Below are positions 6,136 through 13,556 of a stretch of DNA of 15,978 bases, in pieces. Each line of letters opens with the position of its first letter. Position 1 is the stretch's first letter. Both the position numbers and the translations under genes were made by a program. Below the pieces are notes generated by a model that saw nothing but the letters and a program-made list of their open reading frames with translations, had not been told where the DNA came from and did no database searches. Origin of the DNA: Chloroflexota bacterium (GTDB lineage: Bacteria > Chloroflexota > Limnocylindria > Limnocylindrales > CSP1-4). The DNA lies in contig SCTE01000319.1 in assembly GCA_004298915.1 (NCBI GenBank), positions 1 through 15,978 on the forward strand, read 5' to 3'.

Positions 6136-7311
6136 ATGAGTTCGCCCCAGGCTTCCGGTCCCGGCTGGATCGTCATCCGCGAGGGTCGCAACCAGCGCTG
6201 GGGCGGCGAGCTGCGCCGCCGCCAGATCTTCAGCCGACTCGCCGAGCGTACCGATGCCCGGGTCATCGAATCGGGCTGGTATCCGAACCTGATCCGGCGC
6301 GCGGCGTTCGGCGACAGGTTCGCGTTGGTGCCCGGGCCGCTCCTGCGGTTCCTCCCCGGGCCGCAGCCGCGGCCGCGGTTCGCGGCATCCGAAAAGCTGC
6401 GGGACCGCCTGCTCGATGCCGCGATCGCGGTGACCGACCCGGCGGTCGTTGCGGTGTACGACGATCCCGTCGCCCAATCGCACGCCCTGGGCGTCAATCG
6501 GGACCCCGCCTGGCTCGCGGAGGTCGCGGCGCGCCAACGTCGGAACGTCGAGGCCTTCCGCTGGCAGGTCGTGCCCACCCGGTCGTTCGCCGAACTCGCG
6601 AATCTCGACCTGGACCGGGTCATCGTGGGTGGCAACGGGACCGACGTGCAGCGCATCAGGGTGGGGCCGTGGCCGGATCGCCCGGTCGTCGGCCTGGTCT
6701 CCGGGGCGGCACCGGGGCGCGGCATCGAGACGCTCGTGGATGCCGTCGCGGCCGCCCGGATCGATGTTCCCGAGATCGAGCTGTGGATGTGGCTGATCGC
6801 GACCGGGGATGACAGCGCCCGATACCTCGACGGCCTCCGCTCGGAGCATCGCGACCACCCCTGGGTGCACATCGGCGATGCCGCGCATGGGGAGCTGGGC
6901 GAGGCCCTGGCGCACGCGTCGATCCTCTGCATCCCCCATCCGCCGAACGACTACATGGATGTCGCCCTGCCGGTCAAGCTGTTCGATTCGCTGGCCGCGG
7001 GCAGGCCGATCCTCGTGACGCCACGCACCGAGACCGCCGCCATCGTCCGGGGCCTCGATGTCGGCGTCGTCAGCGATGGCGATCGGCCGGACGACCTGGC
7101 CGAGGCGATCGTCGAGCTCATCGGAGACCCGGATCGCATGTATGCCCTCGGGGCACGGGCCCGCCTGGCCGCCGAGGAGCGCTTCGACTGGCGGATCGTC
7201 GGGGATCGGATCGCGGATGCCGTCCTCAGCCGGGAGGGGGGTTCGGGCCCGATCGATGCGGCCGCGGCCGCGCCCGCGGCCGGGCCTGCCGCCGGCACCG
7301 GCACCCCATGA
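6136..7311 (+). CDS. GT4-like (GT-B fold) glycosyltransferase
   Basis: This 391-residue protein has the look of a retaining GT-B glycosyltransferase that moves a sugar from a nucleotide donor to a growing glycan on the cytoplasmic face of the membrane. The C-terminal donor domain is clearest: a Rossmann strand VVGLVSGAAPGRGIETLVDAV (184-204, broken here for naming only), HPWVHIGD, LGEALAHASILCIPHP (254-269), PVKLFDSLAAGRPILV (279-294) and the closing RARLAAEERFDWRIVGDRI. The N-terminal acceptor domain is divergent. The last ~19 residues are an Ala/Pro/Gly tail of low complexity. The ATG at 6136 is the first possible start after an in-frame stop, and no Shine-Dalgarno or good -10 box is visible. 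It is probably transcribed with the amino-sugar operon 69 bases upstream. Donor and acceptor are unknown. Confidence 0.75.
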   Translation: MSSPQASGPGWIVIREGRNQRWGGELRRRQIFSRLAERTDARVIESGWYPNLIRRAAFGDRFALVPGPLLRFLPGPQPRPRFAASEKLRDRLLDAAIAVTDPAVVAVYDDPVAQSHALGVNRDPAWLAEVAARQRRNVEAFRWQVVPTRSFAELANLDLDRVIVGGNGTDVQRIRVGPWPDRPVVGLVSGAAPGRGIETLVDAVAAARIDVPEIELWMWLIATGDDSARYLDGLRSEHRDHPWVHIGDAAHGELGEALAHASILCIPHPPNDYMDVALPVKLFDSLAAGRPILVTPRTETAAIVRGLDVGVVSDGDRPDDLAEAIVELIGDPDRMYALGARARLAAEERFDWRIVGDRIADAVLSREGGSGPIDAAAAAPAAGPAAGTGTP

Positions 7312-7335
7312 GCCGCTCTCCCGGTCCTCCCCGCG

Positions 7336-7341
7336 TATCCT
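7336..7341 (+). promoter_or_regulatory. Possible -10 box (TATCCT) for the UDP-sugar dehydrogenase
   Basis: TATCCT lies in the 91-base gap between the GT4-like gene and the dehydrogenase, 61 bases before its ATG, predicting a leader of about 54 bases. It is the only one of the seven boxes in the window not preceded by GC, and no -35 is seen, so read-through from upstream is as likely. GGAGGG at 7386-7391 is a credible ribosome-binding site for the ATG at 7403. Confidence 0.3.
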
Positions 7342-7402
7342 CAGGAGCACCTCGATCCGGCTGCCATCGACCGGTCCGAACCATGCGGAGGGATCGCACC
7401 AC

Positions 7403-8812
7403 ATGAGCATCGTCTCCCGCCCGAGCGTCGGGGGAAGCCTGCTGGGCGGCTCGATCGTGCTGCCGGCCAACGCCTGCACGCACGCGTTGCCGCCTCGGGT
7501 CACCCGGCCGTGGTCGGGGGAGCCCGGAACCGCCGGCACCGTGGCGGTCGTCGGTGCCGGCAAGATGGGCCTGCCGCTCGCGGCGCAGTTCGCCGGTCAC
7601 GGCTGGGATGTCATCGCGGTGGATGTCCAGCAAGCGGTGGTCGACGCGATCAACGAGGGCCGGTCCCACATCGGGGACGAGCCGGGTGTCGCCGATCTTG
7701 TCGCGGAGGCCCACGCGGCCGGACGCCTGCGCGCCACGCTCGACGGCGCCGCAGCCGCTGCAGCGGCGGATGTCGTCGTCCTCATCGTGCCGGTCATGCT
7801 CGACGCCGACCACCAGCCGGACTACGGCTACATGGATGCCGCCGTCGCGGCCATTGCCCCGGGCGTCCATGCCGGGAGCCTCGTGATCTTCGAGACCACG
7901 CTGCCGGTGGGCGACACGCGAATGCGGTTCGCCCCGCAGCTTGAGGCGGTGACGGGGCTCCGGGCCGACGAGGACTTCCTTGTCGCGTTCTCGCCGGAGC
8001 GGCTGTACTCGGGCGCGGCGCTTCGCAATCTCGCGACCTACCCGAAGCTCGTCGGCGGCCTCGGGCCGCGCTCGACGCAACGTGCGGCGGCGTTCTACGA
8101 CGGCGTGCTCGACGCCGAGGTCGTGGCGATGTCGTCGGCCGAGGCCGCCGAGTTCTCCAAGCTGGCCGATACGACGTATCGGGACGTCAACATCGCGCTC
8201 GCGAACGAGTTCGCGGCCTATGCCGATCGGGTTGGCGTGGACATCCGCGAGGTCATCAGCGCGGCCAACAGCCAGCCCTACAGCCACATCCACCAGCCGG
8301 GCCTCGGCGTGGGCGGCCACTGCATCCCCGTCTACCCGCACTTCCTGCTGTCGCGGGCGCCGGAGCTGTCGATCGTCGCCCGTTCCCGCGACGTCAACGA
8401 TGGCCAGATCCAGATCGCCCTCGACGAGATCCGGGCTCGCGTCGGCGGACTGGAAGGTGCCTCGGTGCTGGTCCTTGGCCTCACCTATCGCGAAGGCGTC
8501 CACGAGCTTGCATATTCCCGGGCCCTGCCGCTCATCGATGCCCTCGTTGCCGCCGGCGCGCACGTTTCCGCCCACGACCCGCTCCTGACCGACGAGGAGA
8601 TCCGGGCCCGCGGTGCCGAGCCGTACGCGTGGGGATCGGCATCGAACGCCCAGGCGATCGTGACCCAGACCGCCGACGCGCGCTGGCGCGAGCTCGATGC
8701 CGCGTGGTTCCCGCGTCTCGCGGTCCTCGTCGACGGGCGCAACAGCCTGTCGGCAGTGGCCCTCCCGGCGGGCGTCGCGTACCGGGGGATCGGCACGGGG
8801 CCACGAACCTGA
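7403..8812 (+). CDS. UDP-N-acetylhexosamine 6-dehydrogenase (WbpA/WecC family)
   Basis: This 469-residue UDP-glucose/GDP-mannose dehydrogenase family protein oxidises the C6 alcohol of a nucleotide sugar to a carboxylate with two NAD. The NAD-binding VAVVGAGKMGLPLA (47-60), SPERLYSGA (197-205), central-helix lysine in EFSKLADTTYRDVNIALANE (Lys253), GLGVGGHCIPVYP (300-312, nucleophile Cys307) and a C-terminal Rossmann segment VLVLGLTYREGV are seen. At four residues after the lysine, where UGDH and WecC carry Asn, this protein has Thr257. About 46 residues precede the Rossmann fold. They are unrecognised but have G/C at nearly every third position, so they are probably translated from the ATG at 7403, which has GGAGGG upstream. 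UDP-GlcNAc (WbpA role) or UDP-ManNAc (WecC role) are both possible substrates. The neighbouring 3-amino-sugar genes favour the former. Confidence 0.85.
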   Translation: MSIVSRPSVGGSLLGGSIVLPANACTHALPPRVTRPWSGEPGTAGTVAVVGAGKMGLPLAAQFAGHGWDVIAVDVQQAVVDAINEGRSHIGDEPGVADLVAEAHAAGRLRATLDGAAAAAAADVVVLIVPVMLDADHQPDYGYMDAAVAAIAPGVHAGSLVIFETTLPVGDTRMRFAPQLEAVTGLRADEDFLVAFSPERLYSGAALRNLATYPKLVGGLGPRSTQRAAAFYDGVLDAEVVAMSSAEAAEFSKLADTTYRDVNIALANEFAAYADRVGVDIREVISAANSQPYSHIHQPGLGVGGHCIPVYPHFLLSRAPELSIVARSRDVNDGQIQIALDEIRARVGGLEGASVLVLGLTYREGVHELAYSRALPLIDALVAAGAHVSAHDPLLTDEEIRARGAEPYAWGSASNAQAIVTQTADARWRELDAAWFPRLAVLVDGRNSLSAVALPAGVAYRGIGTGPRT

Positions 8813-8820
8813 GGTAGGCA

Positions 8821-8858
8821 GGGTCCGCTCTCGCCACACCGCCGCATCCGGCGGACCC
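8821..8858 (+). terminator. 8-bp inverted repeat after dehydrogenase gene
   Basis: GGGTCCGC (8821-8828) and GCGGACCC (8851-8858) are perfect 8-base complements separated by 22 bases. They start 9 bases after the dehydrogenase stop and end 7 bases before the next promoter box. The position between two transcription units suits a terminator; the lack of a T tract and the long loop are against an efficient intrinsic one. Confidence 0.4.
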
Positions 8859-8863
8859 GTCGG

Positions 8864-8871
8864 GCTACCCT
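8864..8871 (+). promoter_or_regulatory. Leaderless-type -10 box (GC-TACCCT) for the 2-epimerase
   Basis: TACCCT (8866-8871), preceded by GC, ends six bases before the GTG at 8878. This spacing predicts transcription starting at the start codon. No Shine-Dalgarno sequence could fit. It suggests the epimerase and the tandem glycosyltransferase form their own transcription unit. Confidence 0.5.
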
Positions 8872-8877
8872 GTCGGG

Positions 8878-10005
8878 GTGAAGATCGCCAGCATCGTCGG
8901 AACGCGACCTCAGCTCATCAAGGCAGCCGCCCTGCAGCCCGCCCTGCGGGCACGGCACGACGAGATCTTCATCGACACCGGCCAGCACTGGGACGAGTCG
9001 ATGGCAGGGTCGTTCTTCGATGAGCTCGGTCTGGCACAACCGGACTTCAGCCTCGGGGCCGGCGGCGGAACGCACGCGAAGCAGACGGCCGCGATGCTCC
9101 TGCGCCTCGAGCCGATCCTGCGCGACACCCGCCCTGACGCCGTCCTCGTCTTTGGCGACACGAATTCGACGCTCGCTGGGGCCCTCAGCGCGGCCAAGCT
9201 CGGCCTTCCGGTCGCCCATGTCGAGGCGGGCCTGCGGAGCTTCGACCGACGGATGCCCGAGGAGCTCAATCGCGTCGTGGCCGACCACCTCGCGACGTGG
9301 TCCTTCGCGCCGACGCCGACTGCGGTCGAGAACCTCCGCGCCGAGGGGATCACGAGCGGCGTCGTCATGGTCGGCGACCTGATGCAGGACCTCGCCGCCC
9401 GGGTCTCGGCAGAGGTTCGCGAACCGGCTGCCCTCGATCCGATCACGGCGCGCCTCGGCGTGACGCTCGCCCCGGGCGCTTACCTATTCGCGACCGTCCA
9501 TCGCCAGGAGAACCGCGAGCGGCCGGCGATGGCCAGCTGGACCGCCATCCTCGCCGGGGCCGCCACGCCGGATCGACCGGTGGTCCTGGCCCTGCACCCG
9601 GGGACACGAGCCGCCATGGATGGGGCAGGAATCAGTTGCGGGCCAAACGTCTGGATGGTAGATCCGCAGGGCTACCGGACGTCACTGGCACTGCAGCTCC
9701 ACGCCGCAGGCGTCCTCACGGATTCCGGCGGTGTCCAGCGCGAGTCGGCCTGGCTCGGCGTTCCGTGCCTGGTGCTTCGCGAGACCACGGAGTGGAACGA
9801 GGCTGTGTCCGGATCCGACGGGCGGATGGTAGTCGTGGGCCTGGATGCGAATCGGGCTCGTACGGAGCTCGATCGGCTCGCGCCACCCGACCAGGCACCA
9901 GCGCAGGCGGCCGCTCGTGCCGGCTCGCTCGTCCTGCGGCCTGCCGGGGCTGCCGACGCGATCGTCGCCGCCCTGGACCACCTGCCCACTGGGACGGCGC
10001 CCTGA
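8878..10005 (+). CDS. UDP-GlcNAc 2-epimerase family enzyme (WbpI/WecB-like)
   Basis: This 375-residue GT-B-like non-hydrolysing epimerase inverts C2 of a UDP-2-acetamido sugar, turning the gluco into the manno form. Seen in order: IVGTRPQLIKAA (6-17), DTGQHWD (33-39), VFGDTNSTLAGALSA (91-105, Asp94), HVEAGLRSFDRRMPEELNR (114-132, Glu116 and Glu128), FATVHRQENRE (204-214) and DSGGVQRES in the UDP-binding part. GTRPQxIKAA is closer to the WbpI/WlbD type (GxRPQFIKAA) than to WecB (GTRPEAIKMAP). This fits epimerisation of UDP-2,3-diacetamido-glucuronate, the last step of the route assembled by the neighbours. The GTG start is placed by homology and by the -10 box six bases upstream. The following gene begins about 20 bases after the stop. 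Plain UDP-GlcNAc/UDP-ManNAc epimerase activity remains possible. Confidence 0.88.
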   Translation: MKIASIVGTRPQLIKAAALQPALRARHDEIFIDTGQHWDESMAGSFFDELGLAQPDFSLGAGGGTHAKQTAAMLLRLEPILRDTRPDAVLVFGDTNSTLAGALSAAKLGLPVAHVEAGLRSFDRRMPEELNRVVADHLATWSFAPTPTAVENLRAEGITSGVVMVGDLMQDLAARVSAEVREPAALDPITARLGVTLAPGAYLFATVHRQENRERPAMASWTAILAGAATPDRPVVLALHPGTRAAMDGAGISCGPNVWMVDPQGYRTSLALQLHAAGVLTDSGGVQRESAWLGVPCLVLRETTEWNEAVSGSDGRMVVVGLDANRARTELDRLAPPDQAPAQAAARAGSLVLRPAGAADAIVAALDHLPTGTAP

Positions 10006-10025
10006 GCACCGTCCCCGGTCCCGTG

Positions 10026-12698
10026 ATGCGGCGCGTCGTGATGTTCGTGCTGAACGACGTCCGCTGGGACGTGCGGGTCCAACGGGAGGCGACCACGCTC
10101 GCCGAGGCCGGCTACGAGGTCACGATCGTCGGCCGCCCGGCTGATCCGCTCGCGACCGTCGTCGAGCGAGAGCGCTGGAATGGCGTCGATATCGTTCGCG
10201 TCCCCGTTCCCGGCCGCGTCCGTCGCCGACTGCTCGCCGCCGGAGGGGGTCGCGGCTCCACCGCGCGAGGACACGGCTCCGCCCAGCCCGCGACCAGGGA
10301 TGGGCCGGCCGCCCATGCCGGGACCCCGGGGGTTCGGCCTGCCCGATCTGCATTCCGCCCTGCGGTCCGGGCCATCCGCCTCGCTTCGCGCCTGCCACTC
10401 GTCGGCGGACTCGTGCGCGGACTGGACCTCCTCGTTCGCTGGCGGTTCGGAACGGTCTCCTGGGGCCGTGCGGCCGCGGCCGCTTCACCGGTCGCCGCGG
10501 TCTGGCACGGCCACGACCTGACGGGCATCCCGGCCGCGCTCGAGGCGCAGCGCCGCCACGGGGGGCGTCTGGTCTATGACGCGCACGAGCTGTTCACGGA
10601 AGCCGGTGACACGGCCTCGCGACCGGGTTGGGCACGCGGGGTGCTCCGACGCTACGAGGCCCGTGCGATCCGCCACGCCGACGCCGTGATCGCCGTGAAC
10701 GACGGACTCGCGCACGAGCTCGGTGCGATCGCGACCCCGCGCCGGATGCTCGTGGTTCGCAACACGCCACCCGCGCCTCCTGGCGGATTTCCGGCAGCCG
10801 CGCCTTCCGCGTCCCGGCCGGACCACCTCCGGGCGGCCCTGGGCCTGGCGCCCGACACGAGGATCATCCTGTACCACGGTGGGCTGCTCCCCGATCGAGG
10901 CCTGCCGGAGCTGATCCGCGCCATGGCAACGCCGGGCCTCGAGCGAGCCCACCTGGTGCTGATGGGCTCGGGTCCGATGGGCCCCGCACTGGACCGGCAC
11001 ATCGCCGCGACCCCCGATCTCGCCGCACGCGTCCACCGGCTTCCGCCCGTTCCGCCGACCGACCTCGGCTCGTGGGTCGCGTCGGCCGACGTCGGCGCCA
11101 TGCCGAACCAGCCGCGGACCGCCAACGAACGGATCTCCACCCCCAACAAGCTGTACGAGTGCCTCGCCGCCGGGATCCCGGTCGTGTCGTCCGACTTCCC
11201 GGAGCGCCGGCGGATCATCGCCGACGATCCGGATGGGCCCCTCGGCGCCCTGTGCGACCCGACCGATCCGTCCTCGATAGGGGTTGCCCTGCGCTCGATC
11301 CTGGACCTGGATGCCGCGGCGACGGCGGCCCTTCGCGCTCGGTGCCTGACGGCGGCACGAGAGCGATGGAACTGGGAATCGCAGTCGGCCGGCCTGCTGG
11401 CGCTGTACGCCGACCTCGTCGGAGACGCGGCGCGCGTCACGGGCTCCGTGGCGGACGCCGGGACTGCGCCGGTCCCCCAGCGCGTGACCTTCGTCCTGCC
11501 ATCGAGCGGCGCCTTCGATGCCCGCACCCGCCGGATGGCCCTCGGGCTCGGGGAACGCGGCCACGACGTCCTGGTGATCGCCCGCGCCGAGGCGGGGCTC
11601 CCTACTCGCGAAGTCCTCGCGCCTGGCGTCGCGTTGCGCCGGGTCAACGCCGGCACGGCGCCCGCGGCGTCCGCTGGCGGCGGGGGACCGACGCGCTTCC
11701 TGGCCACGCTGGCGCGGATGGCCCGGACGGCTGCTCGCAGCAGGACGCAGGCGCGCTCGGCGCGGACCGTCGATCGCCACGCGGCGATCTACCACGCGAT
11801 GGGTTTCCTGGCCCTGCCGGTGGCGGTCGACCTTGCCCGTCGTGCGGAAGCCCCGTTCGTCTACGACGCGCGCGACCTGTACTCGGAGGGCAACAACATC
11901 GCGAGGCTGCCGGGTCCGCTCCGGGCCCTGTTCATCCGGCGCGAGCGATCCTGGGCGCGTCGGGCTGCCGCGATCCTGACCGTGAACGAGTCGCTGGCGG
12001 ATGAGCTCGAACAACGACTTGGCGTCGCCCGCCCGACCGTCGTCCTCAACACGCAGACCACCTACGAGCCACCGAATCCGCGGCCCGACCACCTCCGCGC
12101 GACGCTCGGGCTCGCCCCCGGAACGCCGGTCGTGCTCTATCACGGTGGCTTCATGCGCGACCGGGGCCTGCCCGAGGTCATCGCCGCGATGCGGGACTCG
12201 GGACTCGAATCGGCCCACCTGGTCCTGATGGGCACCGGCGACCTCGAGCAGCGGCTCGCCGATCTCGCCGCGGATCCTGCCCTGGGCGGCCGGGTCCACG
12301 TCCTGCCGCCGGTACCACCGATGGAACTCCTGGACTGGGTCGCCTCGGCCGACGTCGGCGTCATGGCCAACCAGCCCCGCACCATCAACGAGCGCCTGTC
12401 CACCCCGAACAAGCTCTTCGAGTGCCTCGCGGCCGGCACGCCCGTGGTGTCGTCAGACTTCCCGGAGCGGCGGCGGATCATCATCGACGACCCCGACGGC
12501 CCGCTCGGCGCGGTCTGCGACCCGACCGACCCCGCGGCCATCGGCGCTGCCATCCGATCGATCCTCGACCTCGATTCAGGGGCAGCCGCCGAGCTGCGGG
12601 AACGCTGCCGTCGCGCGACGGCCGCTCGCTACAGCTGGGATACGCAGTTCGCGAGGCTCCTGGGGGCCTATGGACGCGTGACCGGGATGCCCTGGTAA
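10026..12698 (+). CDS. Tandem double GT4 glycosyltransferase
   Basis: This 890-residue protein consists of two complete GT-B glycosyltransferase units joined head to tail. Unit 1 spans about 1-475 and unit 2 about 487-890. Each has an N-terminal acceptor-type Rossmann domain, including YDAHELFTE in unit 1 and YDARDLYSE in unit 2. Each then has a donor domain with LYHGG (282-286; 704-708), DRGLPE, AHLVLMG, WVASADVG, NQPRT, STPNKL(Y/F)ECLAAG (Lys375; Lys796) and PVVSSDFPERRRII. The donor domains are about two-thirds identical by hand count (roughly 135 of 198 aligned positions); the acceptor domains are far more divergent. Both units keep the glutamate of the PNKLxE motif, so both may be active. 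Residues about 72-115 in unit 1 are a low-complexity insertion. The ATG at 10026 (GTG at 10023 possible) follows the epimerase by about 20 bases without a clear ribosome-binding site. It may be coupled to the epimerase. Sugar and acceptors are unknown. Confidence 0.85.
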   Translation: MRRVVMFVLNDVRWDVRVQREATTLAEAGYEVTIVGRPADPLATVVERERWNGVDIVRVPVPGRVRRRLLAAGGGRGSTARGHGSAQPATRDGPAAHAGTPGVRPARSAFRPAVRAIRLASRLPLVGGLVRGLDLLVRWRFGTVSWGRAAAAASPVAAVWHGHDLTGIPAALEAQRRHGGRLVYDAHELFTEAGDTASRPGWARGVLRRYEARAIRHADAVIAVNDGLAHELGAIATPRRMLVVRNTPPAPPGGFPAAAPSASRPDHLRAALGLAPDTRIILYHGGLLPDRGLPELIRAMATPGLERAHLVLMGSGPMGPALDRHIAATPDLAARVHRLPPVPPTDLGSWVASADVGAMPNQPRTANERISTPNKLYECLAAGIPVVSSDFPERRRIIADDPDGPLGALCDPTDPSSIGVALRSILDLDAAATAALRARCLTAARERWNWESQSAGLLALYADLVGDAARVTGSVADAGTAPVPQRVTFVLPSSGAFDARTRRMALGLGERGHDVLVIARAEAGLPTREVLAPGVALRRVNAGTAPAASAGGGGPTRFLATLARMARTAARSRTQARSARTVDRHAAIYHAMGFLALPVAVDLARRAEAPFVYDARDLYSEGNNIARLPGPLRALFIRRERSWARRAAAILTVNESLADELEQRLGVARPTVVLNTQTTYEPPNPRPDHLRATLGLAPGTPVVLYHGGFMRDRGLPEVIAAMRDSGLESAHLVLMGTGDLEQRLADLAADPALGGRVHVLPPVPPMELLDWVASADVGVMANQPRTINERLSTPNKLFECLAAGTPVVSSDFPERRRIIIDDPDGPLGAVCDPTDPAAIGAAIRSILDLDSGAAAELRERCRRATAARYSWDTQFARLLGAYGRVTGMPW
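10815..11408 (+). repeat. Donor-domain repeat, copy 1
   Basis: This encodes residues 264-461 of the tandem glycosyltransferase. It aligns with 12081-12671 at an offset of 1266 bases, falling to 1263 after one codon deletion. Long stretches match at the DNA level, for example around CTTCCCGGAGCG and GACCCGACCGA. Confidence 0.8.
12081..12671 (+). repeat. Donor-domain repeat, copy 2
   Basis: This encodes residues 686-882 of the tandem glycosyltransferase, the second copy of the donor-binding domain. About two-thirds of its residues are identical to copy 1 at 10815-11408, with all nucleotide-sugar-binding motifs kept. Confidence 0.8.
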
Positions 12699-12727
12699 CG
12701 CGCGGGCCCGGCGCTGGGCTGCGGGCG

Positions 12728-13546
12728 CTACAGGACTCCGGTGAGCCGATGCTTGGCGGCTTCCTCTTCCTTCGCGAGCCGTGACGCTTCCATGTGCTCC
12801 TGGTGCAGCGCCACGACCTCGGCGGGATCGCCATCGGCGACGACGCGTCCCTGTTCGAGGAGCATCGCGCGGTTGCAGAAGATCGTCACCCAGTGCATGT
12901 CGTGGGTGACCAGCACGATGCCCTTGGCCGCGGCGATCAGCTCCTCGATCCGCTGCCGGCTCTTCTCGCGGAACGACTGATCGCCGGTCGCGAGGACCTC
13001 GTCCACGAGCAGCACGTCGGGATCCACCGCGGTCGCGATCGAGAATCCGAGGCGAGCCCGCATGCCCGACGAGTAGGTCTTGAGGGCGGCATCGATGAAC
13101 GGCCCGATGTCGGCGAACTCGACGATATCCGGTAGGCGCCGCCGCATCTCCCGATCCTCGATCCCCATGAAGGCACCGGCGAGGAGGATGTTGTCGATGC
13201 CGGTCAGGTCGGGGTCGAAGCCCGCCCCGAGGGTGAGCAGGCTCGAGACCTTGCCCCGCATCGTGACCCGGCCCTCGGACGGTTCGATGATCCCCGCGAG
13301 GACCTGGAGCAGGGTGCTCTTGCCGGCGCCATTGGGACCGATCACCGCGAGCGATTCCCCGTGGTCGACTTGGAAGTCCACGTCGTGGAGCGCCCAGAAG
13401 TGCGTCGGTCCCTCGCGGCGCCTGAGCGCCTGCGAGAAGGTCTGGCGGACGGTCGTCTTGCGCGTCAGGCGGAGGTTGTAGCGGACGCCCAGGTTCCGCG
13501 CCTCGATGGCGGGCAGCGTCGCGTCGGCGGCGGCACGAACGGTCAT
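12728..13546 (-). CDS. ABC transporter ATPase for polysaccharide export (Wzt/TagH-like)
   Basis: This 272-residue ATP-binding subunit powers export of a lipid-linked polysaccharide or teichoic-acid-like polymer with the permease encoded just upstream. Walker A GPNGAGKST (70-78), Q-loop region with LLTLGAGFDPDLTGIDN (103-119), signature SSGMRARLGFSIA (159-171), Walker B VLLVDE (178-183) and the switch His in VTHDMHW (His215) are all intact. The LGAGFxPDLTGxxN motif is typical of the Wzt/KpsT/TagH group. The protein ends about 55 residues after the switch region, so it lacks the C-terminal carbohydrate-binding domain of O9a-type Wzt. The ATG at 13546 lies 10 bases after the permease stop; no obvious ribosome-binding site is seen. 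The gene converges on the tandem glycosyltransferase, leaving a 29-base gap with only a weak 4-bp stem. Confidence 0.92.
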   Translation of the reverse strand: MTVRAAADATLPAIEARNLGVRYNLRLTRKTTVRQTFSQALRRREGPTHFWALHDVDFQVDHGESLAVIGPNGAGKSTLLQVLAGIIEPSEGRVTMRGKVSSLLTLGAGFDPDLTGIDNILLAGAFMGIEDREMRRRLPDIVEFADIGPFIDAALKTYSSGMRARLGFSIATAVDPDVLLVDEVLATGDQSFREKSRQRIEELIAAAKGIVLVTHDMHWVTIFCNRAMLLEQGRVVADGDPAEVVALHQEHMEASRLAKEEEAAKHRLTGVL

Positions 13547-13556
13547 CGGGACACCG

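Noticed and set aside
7255..7311. Ala/Pro/Gly-rich end of the GT4-like protein as a sign of frameshift
   Set aside because: The frame stays consistent with G/C third positions to the TGA, and such tails are common in high-G+C genomes.
4846..7563. A 905-codon open frame on the reverse strand
   Set aside because: It lies fully antisense to well-supported pathway genes, has no recognisable domain and is Arg/Asp/Gly-rich, as shadows of high-G+C genes are. Long antisense frames are expected at this composition.
7226..8839. Antisense open frame over the dehydrogenase
   Set aside because: It shows no motifs and the forward frame has all motifs of the dehydrogenase family. The same holds for antisense frames at 10485-12299 and 3854-4870.
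9297..10025. N-terminal extension of the tandem glycosyltransferase into the epimerase gene
   Set aside because: The frame is open upstream, but that sequence is an out-of-frame reading of the epimerase. Homology starts at MRRVVMFVLNDVRWD from 10026.
12699..12727. Terminator between the convergent tandem glycosyltransferase and ABC ATPase genes
   Set aside because: Only a 4-bp stem, GCCC (12706-12709) with GGGC (12716-12719), could be found, and there is no T tract. This is not above chance.
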